From CAZMOK01 sp964567785 (GTDB lineage: Bacteria > Bacteroidota > Bacteroidia > Bacteroidales > JAGOPY01): DNA of 15,154 bases. Numbering within the stretch: position 1 is the first letter of the stretch; the number at the start of each line of letters is the position of its first letter. This document shows positions 1 through 5,669 of the stretch, piece after piece. A program made the position numbers and the translations under genes. Below the pieces are notes generated by a model that ran no database searches, was not told the origin of the DNA, and saw only the letters and a list, made by a program, of their open reading frames with translations. Location: NCBI GenBank assembly GCA_964567785.1, contig CAZMOK010000067.1:1-15154 (forward strand), read 5' to 3'.

Positions 1-102
1 TTTGTACCGGTTGGCAGCGGCCTTATCATCCTGCTCGCACTTGGTGCAGGTTATGGAACGAAAAAAGTTTACGACCTCAGGAAAAAGAAAATTCTGGAAT
101 AG
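1..102 (+). CDS. C-terminal fragment of a membrane-anchored protein (sorting-signal-like tail)
   Basis: The gene begins before the window. The visible 33 residues in frame 1 end at TAG (100-102). They read as a Pro-Val-Gly-Ser-Gly start, a hydrophobic stretch of about 15 residues (LIILLALGAGYG), then a basic tail (KKVYDLRKKK). This short membrane anchor followed by Lys/Arg resembles the C-terminal tails of many Bacteroidota surface proteins, including the PID-CTERM sorting domain; that name comes from memory and is an inference. A strong terminator follows, so it is probably the last gene of its transcript. The function of the main body cannot be seen. Confidence 0.6.
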   Translation, partial: FVPVGSGLIILLALGAGYGTKKVYDLRKKKILE

Positions 103-158
103 AATCAAGATAAGAGATAGTTACCGGGGCTTTCTGTGCCCCTAATGTCCTTTATCTT

Positions 159-203
159 AAAGCCTTTACTGGTATCTTTCTACCGGTGAAGGCTTTTTAT
201 TTG
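159..203 (+). terminator. Rho-independent terminator after the partial gene
   Basis: A 16-base arm at 159-174 (AAAGCCTTTACTGGTA) pairs with 181-196 (TACCGGTGAAGGCTTT) across a 6-base loop. All positions pair if two G-U wobbles are allowed. A T-rich run follows. A smaller GGGGC/GCCCC hairpin (126-130 with 138-142) lies just upstream. It separates the partial gene from the exbB operon. Confidence 0.85.
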
Positions 204-210
204 CCGATGT

Positions 211-262
211 CAGGGCCTATTGCGCTTTTATCAGAACTACTGCCCTGCCTTTTACGCAATAG
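211..262 (+). repeat. Two interleaved inverted repeats upstream of exbB
   Basis: CAGGGC (211-216) is complementary to GCCCTG (242-247), and CTATTGCG (217-224) to CGCAATAG (255-262). The arms alternate A-B-A'-B', so in RNA the two stems are either mutually exclusive or form a pseudoknot; there is no base between the two 5' arms, which makes a true pseudoknot tight. As DNA they could be protein-binding half sites. The region lies between the upstream terminator and exbB and has no other feature. Function unknown. Confidence 0.4.
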
Positions 263-392
263 CAATTTAAGGTAGATCCCTATAATATTTTCACGTTCTT
301 TCAGTTAATAACATGTAAATTGTGAAAAATTATAATGGACTAAAATTAACCGGCCGCTGTATCTCTCTACCTTAGAACCAAAATTTTTATCT

Positions 393-1088
393 ATGCTTAA
401 TACTATCTTGTTGCAGGTTGCAACCTCTAATGATCTTACGGCAACTCAAGAAGGGGCCACTGAAATTACCCTGTCGTTTTATGAACTGGCCCTGAAAGGT
501 GGTTGGATAATGGCTATCCTGGCGGTGTTATCCATCATTGCTGTTTACATATTCATCGAAAGGTTCCTTGCGATCAAGCGGTCATCGAAGGAAGACAAAA
601 ACTTCATGAACAACATCAGGGACTTTATCCATAACGGCAGGGTCGACTCAGCGGTTGCCCTTTGCAAGAACAACGATACCCCCATAGCACGTATGATCGG
701 TAAAGGATTGTTCAGGATAGGAAGGCCTCTGAATGACATCAATGCTGCCATTGAAAATGTTGGAAAGCTCGAGGTTTCGAGGCTTGAAAAGAACATCGCT
801 GGGCTTGCAACCATTGCCGGAGCTGCGCCAATGCTCGGCTTCCTGGGTACTGTAATAGGCATGATCATTGCTTTCTATGATATGTCGATGGCCGGTAACA
901 ATATTGATATAGCACTGCTTTCCAGGGGTATCTACCAGGCTATGATAACCACTGTGGGTGGCCTGATCGTTGGGGTGATAGCCTATGTTTGTTATAATAT
1001 CCTGGTTGCCAGGATTGAAAAGCTGGTTTATAAGCTGGAAGCACGATCAACTGAATTTATGGACCTGCTTCACGAACCTGCTGCATAA
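393..1088 (+). CDS. exbB: ExbB/MotA/TolQ-family proton channel protein
   Basis: Product of 231 aa. It is the inner-membrane proton-channel subunit that, with ExbD, uses the proton gradient to energise TonB. Three membrane segments are visible at about residues 35-57, 139-163 and 184-207, in the ExbB layout with the large cytoplasmic loop between the first two. The second segment starts with a Gly/Ala/Pro-rich stretch (AGAAPMLGFLGTVIGM) and the third contains TTVGGLIVG, both typical of the MotA/TolQ/ExbB domain. The ATG at 393 gives a short N-terminal tail before the first membrane segment, as in Bacteroidota homologues; no Shine-Dalgarno sequence precedes it. exbD begins 9 bases after the stop, so the genes form an operon. 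A TolQ-like role cannot be fully excluded, but the tonB gene downstream favours ExbB. Confidence 0.9.
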   Translation: MLNTILLQVATSNDLTATQEGATEITLSFYELALKGGWIMAILAVLSIIAVYIFIERFLAIKRSSKEDKNFMNNIRDFIHNGRVDSAVALCKNNDTPIARMIGKGLFRIGRPLNDINAAIENVGKLEVSRLEKNIAGLATIAGAAPMLGFLGTVIGMIIAFYDMSMAGNNIDIALLSRGIYQAMITTVGGLIVGVIAYVCYNILVARIEKLVYKLEARSTEFMDLLHEPAA

Positions 1089-1097
1089 GGAGGATCT

Positions 1098-1514
1098 ATG
1101 GCGATACAAACAAGAAATAAAAGAAATGTGACATTCAGCATGGCCTCCATGTCTGACCTGGTGTTCCTGCTGCTTATCTTTTTTATGCTAACCTCCACAC
1201 TCGTCGCACCAAATGCTATTAAACTCCTTCTCCCAAGCAGTAATAGCAAAACCATGGCCAAACAATCGGTCACAATTTACATCAACGATATGTTCTACTA
1301 CTATGTTGGTGACCAGAGGGTTATGGAGAATGCCCTTGAAACCAGGATTGCGCAGGAGATCAGGGGGCAAACAGAAGCATCGGTAGTGTTGAGGTCAGAC
1401 AGGAGCGTGCCCATTCAGTATGTGGTAAAGGTCATTGATGCGGTAAACGAAATCAACAGAAAAACAGGCACTAAACACAAGGTGATTCTGGCTACAATGC
1501 CAATAACAAGATGA
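1098..1514 (+). CDS. exbD: ExbD/TolR-family biopolymer transport protein
   Basis: Product of 138 aa. It is the ExbB partner: one membrane helix (about residues 17-37) and a periplasmic domain. The helix carries the conserved proton-carrying Asp at residue 20 (MSDLVFLLLIFFML), equivalent to Asp25 of E. coli ExbD. The ATG is preceded by AAGGAGG at 1087-1093, an unusually good Shine-Dalgarno sequence for this genome, overlapping the exbB stop codon; this fixes the start and suggests translational coupling. Its own stop (TGA, 1512-1514) overlaps the ATG of the following tonB gene by the ATGA arrangement. Length is normal for the family. Confidence 0.9.
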   Translation: MAIQTRNKRNVTFSMASMSDLVFLLLIFFMLTSTLVAPNAIKLLLPSSNSKTMAKQSVTIYINDMFYYYVGDQRVMENALETRIAQEIRGQTEASVVLRSDRSVPIQYVVKVIDAVNEINRKTGTKHKVILATMPITR

Positions 1515-2335
1515 AGTCAAAGGATAAGAACAGGATCAGCGGCATTATCGGGACTATTCTGTTCCATTTACTGATACTGGCTGCATTCATATTTTTCGGC
1601 CTTTCAACACCCCTTCCGTTACCGGGTGAGGAAGGTGTTGAGGTGAACCTTGGTACTTTCAGCCAGGGCGCCGGGAACGAACAGAAACCTGTTGTAAAAG
1701 AATCAGCCACACCACCACCGCCACAGCCTGTGCAGCCGGAACAGGAAGTTGTGGAAGAAGAGAACCTTACCCAGGATGTTGAGGAAGCCCCTATGCTTGA
1801 GCCTGAAGAAATTAAGGAGGAAAAAGTTAAAGAAGAAATAGTAGAAAAGCCTGTGGAGGAACCACCTGTTGAACAGCCCGAAGAACAGGAAGAGGAACCG
1901 GAAGAACCGGAGGTGGACCCGCGTGCCCTTTATAAGGGCAAGAAGGAAAGCACCGATGAATCTAGCAATGAGGGCATTACAGGCGAACAGGGAGACCAGG
2001 GGATGCCTACCGGCACACCGGAACCTAAGACCTATACAGGTCCCGGCGGCGAAGGCGAAGGGGTGTCGTTCAGCCTGGGAGGAAGAGGTGCCCTGAGGTT
2101 GCCCAAACCTGAATACACTTCAGAGGAGCAGGGAAGGGTTGTGGTTGATATCTGGGTCGACAGGTCGGGTAAAGTAGTGAGAGCGGAAGCCGGAGCAAAA
2201 GGGACTAACATTTCAGATACTGACCTTTGGAAACAGGCCCGTGATGCAGCCTTAAGGTCTACTTTTTCATCAGATCCCGATGCTCCCGGTAAGCAAAAGG
2301 GCACCATAACCTATAACTTCATACGCCTTAACTAG
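1511..2335 (+). CDS. tonB: TonB-like energy transducer
   Basis: Product of 274 aa. It spans the periplasm and passes energy from ExbB-ExbD to outer-membrane receptors. Visible parts in order: a short basic N-terminus, one membrane anchor (about residues 11-31), a long Pro/Glu/Val-rich spacer (about 60-140), a Gly-rich stretch (about 150-190), and a C-terminal domain (about 193-274) with the TonB-type pattern (RLPKPEYTSEEQGRVVVDIW, then an Arg-Asp-Ala-Ala-Leu helix and a final strand). The start overlaps the exbD stop (ATGA), so it is coupled to exbD. The spacer is more acidic than the Pro/Lys spacer of enterobacterial TonB. The C-terminal domain is divergent, so a TolA-like or dedicated TonB role is possible. 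Confidence 0.82.
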   Translation: MKSKDKNRISGIIGTILFHLLILAAFIFFGLSTPLPLPGEEGVEVNLGTFSQGAGNEQKPVVKESATPPPPQPVQPEQEVVEEENLTQDVEEAPMLEPEEIKEEKVKEEIVEKPVEEPPVEQPEEQEEEPEEPEVDPRALYKGKKESTDESSNEGITGEQGDQGMPTGTPEPKTYTGPGGEGEGVSFSLGGRGALRLPKPEYTSEEQGRVVVDIWVDRSGKVVRAEAGAKGTNISDTDLWKQARDAALRSTFSSDPDAPGKQKGTITYNFIRLN

Positions 2336-2362
2336 TAAAGAATGATATTATAACATTCTTAC
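2335..2362 (+). terminator. Weak hairpin after tonB
   Basis: GTAAAGAATG (2335-2344) can pair with CATTCTTAC (2354-2362) with one bulged A and a 9-base AT-only loop. There is no T run after it and the stem is AT-rich, so it may only be an mRNA 3'-end hairpin. Confidence 0.3.
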
Positions 2363-2408
2363 GTATAGATGATTTCAATCATATGCAACGCAGATTTTAG
2401 GGCTATTA

Positions 2409-2441
2409 TTTGCAGGTTAACAGGAAAAAATTATATCTTTG
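2409..2441 (+). promoter_or_regulatory. Bacteroidota-type promoter for tRNA-Gly
   Basis: TTTG (2409-2412), a 21-base spacer, then TATCTTTG (2434-2441) match the Bacteroidota primary sigma consensus TTTG-N19-21-TAnnTTTG exactly. Transcription would begin a few bases before the tRNA at 2455. Confidence 0.75.
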
Positions 2442-2454
2442 CACTCTCATTTTT

Positions 2455-2527
2455 GCGGAAATAGCTCAGTTGGTAGAGCACAACCTTGCCAAGGTTGGGG
2501 TCGCGGGTTCGAGTCCCGTTTTCCGCT
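2455..2527 (+). tRNA. tRNA-Gly (anticodon GCC)
   Basis: A 73-base cloverleaf. Acceptor arms GCGGAAA (2455-2461) and TTTCCGC (2520-2526) pair over 7 bp, with T2527 as discriminator. The anticodon stem CAACC/GGTTG encloses loop TTGCCAA with anticodon GCC at 2488-2490, decoding GGC/GGU glycine codons. The T arm contains GGTTCGAGTCC. The 3' CCA is not encoded. It is preceded by its own promoter and followed by a terminator, so it appears to be a separate transcript. Confidence 0.95.
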
Positions 2528-2534
2528 CAGTTTC

Positions 2535-2583
2535 ATCCCGATTGCTTCCCGAATTGTCGGGATAAGGATCGGGAATTTTTTTT
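2535..2583 (+). terminator. Terminator after tRNA-Gly, with nested hairpins
   Basis: TCCCGAT (2536-2542) pairs with ATCGGGA (2568-2574), followed by eight Ts from 2576. Inside lies a second hairpin, TCCCGA (2547-2552) with TCGGGA (2557-2562). Each TCCCGA copy can pair with either TCGGGA copy, so several alternative folds exist. Confidence 0.75.
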
Positions 2584-2607
2584 GAAAGATACTTACATGA
2601 TCTGCCA

Positions 2608-2696
2608 GCCCGGGTGGCGGAATTGGTAGACGCGTTGGACTTAAAATCCAATGGCCAGTAATGGCCGTGCCGGTTCGATCCCGGCTCCGGGTACCA
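2608..2696 (+). tRNA. tRNA-Leu (anticodon TAA), CCA encoded
   Basis: A class II tRNA with a long variable arm. Acceptor arms GCCCGGG (2608-2614) and TCCGGGT (2686-2692) pair, with G-U at both ends of the stem; A2693 is the discriminator and CCA is encoded (2694-2696). Anticodon stem TTGGA/TCCAA encloses a loop with anticodon TAA at 2642-2644, reading leucine UUA (and UUG by wobble). The variable arm contains TGGCC/GGCC. A terminator follows immediately (2699-2728). No convincing promoter is seen between the preceding terminator and this tRNA, so it may depend on read-through or on a promoter I do not recognise. Confidence 0.95.
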
Positions 2697-2698
2697 TG

Positions 2699-2728
2699 AA
2701 GCGAAGATATTGGTTCTTCGCTTTTTTT
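2699..2728 (+). terminator. Rho-independent terminator of tRNA-Leu
   Basis: AAGCGAAGA (2699-2707) pairs perfectly with TCTTCGCTT (2715-2723) over a 7-base loop, and the arm runs into seven Ts (2722-2728). It starts two bases after the encoded CCA. It lies inside the longest open frame of the following gene, which argues against a start codon this far upstream. Confidence 0.85.
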
Positions 2729-2741
2729 GTTATAACCTACT

Positions 2742-2774
2742 GTTGCAATCAGGGTGCTAATTTTTCTATATTTG
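2742..2774 (+). promoter_or_regulatory. Candidate promoter of the S51-cyclase unit
   Basis: GTTG (2742-2745), a 21-base spacer, and TATATTTG (2767-2774). The second box is a perfect TAnnTTTG; the first matches three of four bases of TTTG. Transcription would start near 2781, about 47 bases before the ATG at 2828 and downstream of the tRNA-Leu terminator. Confidence 0.5.
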
Positions 2775-2827
2775 GACTGAATAAACCTCCTCAGCCATCT
2801 TACGGTCTCAGGAATAACTTTATAAAA

Positions 2828-3598
2828 ATGAATCCACCAAATTGTAGCCTCAATGTTTTCTGGGCAAATACTGTCCAGGACTATGTTTTCAATGAAACAA
2901 CAGCAGATTTTCTTGAGAGCACCATCAAGAATGTTATCAGAAATAGCGGAAAAGAAGTATCAAAAGCGCTTTTTATCTATTATGCGGCCAATGAGGAAGG
3001 TTGTGAACCCTACCTCGTAGCTTCCATGCAGGAGGTGTTTGATAAAGTGGCAATTGAATGCATTGAAAAGGGAAGAGAGCAGGAAATGATACAGGAGAGT
3101 GAGTGCATACTCATTGGAGGCGGCAGCATTGATAAGCTGGCTTCCGGCCTTGCCCGAAACAGCACCGCCCTCTGGGAAAAGGTTCTCAGCGGCACCCCTT
3201 TTATCGGTATAAATGCTGGAGCCTCCTTTCTTTCATCATATTATAACAATATGGGAACCGTAAGTTGCAATGAATTTCCCAACCCGGGTTATTTCCCTTT
3301 GCAATTCTATCCGGGATTTGATCCTGCCAATGAAACAAATAAGCTGAGGGACATCTTTGCAAGGCGCCCCGAATTAAAATATATACTTGGACTGCCTACC
3401 GACGAAGAAGGATCGGGCATAGTCCTGGAAGAATCAAAAACCGGCCTGGCCGGCGGCTCGATCGATGCTGGTGGCGGCGAAGGATTGCCGGAAGGGACAA
3501 AGCCACTGTATATCTTTGAAAGAGATGGTACCGGAGGCATGAAAGAGGTACCCTGGACCATGGCGCAGAAAGATAACCTTCCATTGAATTATATGTGA
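2828..3598 (+). CDS. Peptidase E (S51)-fold protein lacking catalytic Ser and His
   Basis: Product of 256 aa with the layout of peptidase E / class I glutamine-amidotransferase-like proteins: a first strand (SLNVFWANT), a Gly-Gly-Gly turn (CILIGGGS), a nucleophile-elbow region (FIGINAGASF) and PLQFYPGFD. Compared from memory with E. coli PepE, the catalytic Ser of the SAGA motif is Asn129 here, and the catalytic His (PLQ.x.PHF) is Gly163, so it should not be an active serine peptidase. The ATG at 2828 places the first strand a few residues from the N-terminus, as in PepE, and follows a candidate promoter. The frame is also open back to an ATG at 2696, which would add a Lys-Arg-Arg plus hydrophobic, signal-like segment, but that start is the last base of the tRNA-Leu CCA and would run through its terminator. 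The cyclase gene starts 7 bases after the stop, so they are likely co-transcribed. A non-catalytic binding role is inference. Confidence 0.75.
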   Translation: MNPPNCSLNVFWANTVQDYVFNETTADFLESTIKNVIRNSGKEVSKALFIYYAANEEGCEPYLVASMQEVFDKVAIECIEKGREQEMIQESECILIGGGSIDKLASGLARNSTALWEKVLSGTPFIGINAGASFLSSYYNNMGTVSCNEFPNPGYFPLQFYPGFDPANETNKLRDIFARRPELKYILGLPTDEEGSGIVLEESKTGLAGGSIDAGGGEGLPEGTKPLYIFERDGTGGMKEVPWTMAQKDNLPLNYM

Positions 3599-3605
3599 TC
3601 CTGTT

Positions 3606-5606
3606 TTGAGATATTTCGGATATATTGTTTTCTTTTTCCTTATTCCCTTGTATGGTATCGGCCAGGAAGCCGGCAAAGAGCTCTATGATCGCGCCGATTC
3701 CCTCATCAGGTCAGGGAGTTATTCCGAAGCCATCGATGCTTACAGGCTTTTTATCGGCTTTGAGAAAAGTAATGAGGAACCGGACTGGAAAAAGATCTCG
3801 GAATCATATAATAACATTGGTGTCGCCTGCTTTTACACCCGTGATTACATAGGGGCAGCCAAAGCTTTTGAGGACGGTCTTGCCATCGACCGGGAATACA
3901 ACCCCGAAAATATTGCTTCCAGGCTCAGCAACCTTGGAATGATATACAGCAAACAGGGCAATTATCCGCAGGCGATCAGGAATTACGAAGAAGCTCTTGA
4001 ACTCGCCAGGGAAGACGAGAACAAAGAAAATATATCGATATACCTTAATAACATTGGTGCTGTCTACGATTCAAGGGGTGAATATGATAAAGCCATTGAA
4101 TATTATCAGCGCTCTCTGCGGATCAAAGAAGAGATGGGCAATCGTGAAGGCATCGCCAACTCCCTTAGTAATATTGGGCTGGTTTATTCTGCCTGGAAAA
4201 AATATGACCAGGCTGTACAGAACTTCAAAGAAGCCCTGGAGATCGATACAGAATTGGGCAATAAGGGAAAGATGGCCATCAGGTTAAATAATATCGGCCT
4301 AATTTTCTATGAGCTCCGGAATTATGATTCGGCCCTGTATTATTACGAGGAGGCTCTTGATCTTAACAGGCAGCTTGATCTGAAAGACCAGGTTTCCTTT
4401 CAATACAATAATATAGGCATGATCTATTTTGAAAAAGGAGATCATGCAAGTGCAGGCACATATCTTGAGTTGTCCCTTAATGTAGCCAGGGAGCTGAACC
4501 TGAAAGCCGATATAGCCAGGGTGCTTTCCAACCTGGGATATAATGAAGGACGACTCGGAAATTACACTAGGGCGCTGGAACTGTTGAATGAAAGCTCAGA
4601 AATTTCTGAGCAGATCAATTTATTAAGGCAGTTACAGGTGAACTTTCGCAGGCTCTCCGAAATAGCCGAAAATATGGGCGACAACAAATCAGCCCTCGAT
4701 TATCACAGAAAGGCAGGAGATATTAAAGATTCACTTTTTACCAGGGAGATGCACGAACAGATTGCTGATTTTGAGGTCATGTACGAAACCGAGAGAAAGC
4801 AAAGAGAAATTGAACTGCTGAAACAGCGGGAGATAATCAACAACCTGGAAAGAAAAAGGGACCGGGCGATACGGAATTCCCTCATTGCCGGCCTGATGCT
4901 GTTATTGTCGCTTGCCGGGGTTATTTTCTGGAGCCTGAGGCGCCGTGTGAGGGACAACCGCCTGATTGCCTATGAAAAAGGTAAATCGGACAGGCTCCTG
5001 ACAAATATCCTGCCTTCCAAGATTGCATCTGATCTTAAAGAAACCGGAACCACTTCACCTGAATCATTCAGCAATGTCACTGTATTATTTTCCGACCTGG
5101 TAAATTTTACACAACTTTCGGCGGGCCTTGAACCTGAATTTATCATTAACGAGCTTAACCAGATTTTTACAAAGTTTGATTCCATTATTGAAAAACACGG
5201 ATGTGAAAGGATCAAGACCATTGGCGATGCTTATATGGCTGTTTGCGGTGTGCCGGAGCCGAACCCGAAATCTGCTGTGAATATACTGGAAGCTGCTGTT
5301 GAAATTCTCGATTTTATGGAGGAAAGAAGGAAAAAATCACCGGTAAAGTGGGAAGTACGTATTGGTGTCCATACAGGTGATGTAGTGGCCGGTGTAGTGG
5401 GGGTGAAAAAATATATTTATGATGTTTTCGGCGATACGGTGAACATGGCTTCACGCATGGAATCCAATTCCCTGCCCATGAAGATCAATGTTTCGGAGGC
5501 CACTTATGAACTTGCCGGGCAAAAATTTGAATTCATCGAACGCGAACCTCTTGAGGTTAAAGGGAAAGGAAAGATCAGGATGTATTTTCTGAAAGGAAAG
5601 AGATGA
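3606..5606 (+). CDS. TPR-sensor class III adenylate cyclase
   Basis: Product of 666 aa that should make cAMP from ATP. In order: signal-like N-terminus (1-19), about eight TPR repeats (25-375) in a nearly exact 40-residue register (NNIG or SNLG at 70, 109, 149, 189, 229, 269, 309), coiled coil (about 380-423), one membrane helix (about 426-445), a linker (LLTNILPSKIASDLK), and a C-terminal cyclase domain (about 485-666). Catalytic residues are present: metal-binding Asp497 and Asp541, adenine-selecting Lys537 and Asp606, transition-state Asn613 and Arg617. The Lys/Asp pair predicts ATP rather than GTP. The TPRs are probably periplasmic and the cyclase cytoplasmic. The architecture matches Bacteroidota TPR histidine kinases with the output domain exchanged. 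The start is TTG: a stop lies just upstream in frame (3585), and the next in-frame Met is beyond residue 100, inside the TPRs. It follows the S51 gene by 7 bases. Confidence 0.88.
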   Translation: MRYFGYIVFFFLIPLYGIGQEAGKELYDRADSLIRSGSYSEAIDAYRLFIGFEKSNEEPDWKKISESYNNIGVACFYTRDYIGAAKAFEDGLAIDREYNPENIASRLSNLGMIYSKQGNYPQAIRNYEEALELAREDENKENISIYLNNIGAVYDSRGEYDKAIEYYQRSLRIKEEMGNREGIANSLSNIGLVYSAWKKYDQAVQNFKEALEIDTELGNKGKMAIRLNNIGLIFYELRNYDSALYYYEEALDLNRQLDLKDQVSFQYNNIGMIYFEKGDHASAGTYLELSLNVARELNLKADIARVLSNLGYNEGRLGNYTRALELLNESSEISEQINLLRQLQVNFRRLSEIAENMGDNKSALDYHRKAGDIKDSLFTREMHEQIADFEVMYETERKQREIELLKQREIINNLERKRDRAIRNSLIAGLMLLLSLAGVIFWSLRRRVRDNRLIAYEKGKSDRLLTNILPSKIASDLKETGTTSPESFSNVTVLFSDLVNFTQLSAGLEPEFIINELNQIFTKFDSIIEKHGCERIKTIGDAYMAVCGVPEPNPKSAVNILEAAVEILDFMEERRKKSPVKWEVRIGVHTGDVVAGVVGVKKYIYDVFGDTVNMASRMESNSLPMKINVSEATYELAGQKFEFIEREPLEVKGKGKIRMYFLKGKR

Positions 5607-5611
5607 TTTGA

Positions 5612-5637
5612 GTGCAGCCGTGAAAACACGGCCGCAC
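5612..5637. terminator. Bidirectional hairpin between convergent genes
   Basis: GTGCAGCCGTG (5612-5622) and CACGGCCGCAC (5627-5637) form an 11-bp stem around AAAA. Read on the minus strand all pairs form with one G-U; on the plus strand there is one A-C mismatch. There is no long T run on either side. It sits between the cyclase gene and the minus-strand trpB2 gene and probably ends one or both transcripts. Confidence 0.6.
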
Positions 5638-5669
5638 ATCTTATCATCTACCCAATAAAACAACCTAAC

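Noticed and set aside
2466..2651. Minus-strand open frame of 61 codons across the two tRNA genes, reading KTGLEPATPTLARLCS
   Set aside because: It is the antisense of tRNA-Gly and the start of tRNA-Leu. This string is a well-known false protein produced by translating the complement of tRNA genes.
2651..2695. Upstream ATG at 2651 as start of the S51 gene
   Set aside because: It lies inside the variable-arm region of tRNA-Leu; the first 15 codons are tRNA sequence.
2608..2830. Integration of a mobile element at the tRNA-Leu 3' end
   Set aside because: No integrase gene, no duplicated tRNA 3' segment elsewhere in the window, and the intact terminator directly after the tRNA argue against it.
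3900..4560. Periodic DNA similarity with about 120-base spacing, considered as a repeat array or CRISPR
   Set aside because: The period is 40 codons in frame and is fully explained by TPR repeats in the cyclase protein; copies differ at silent positions and there are no spacers.
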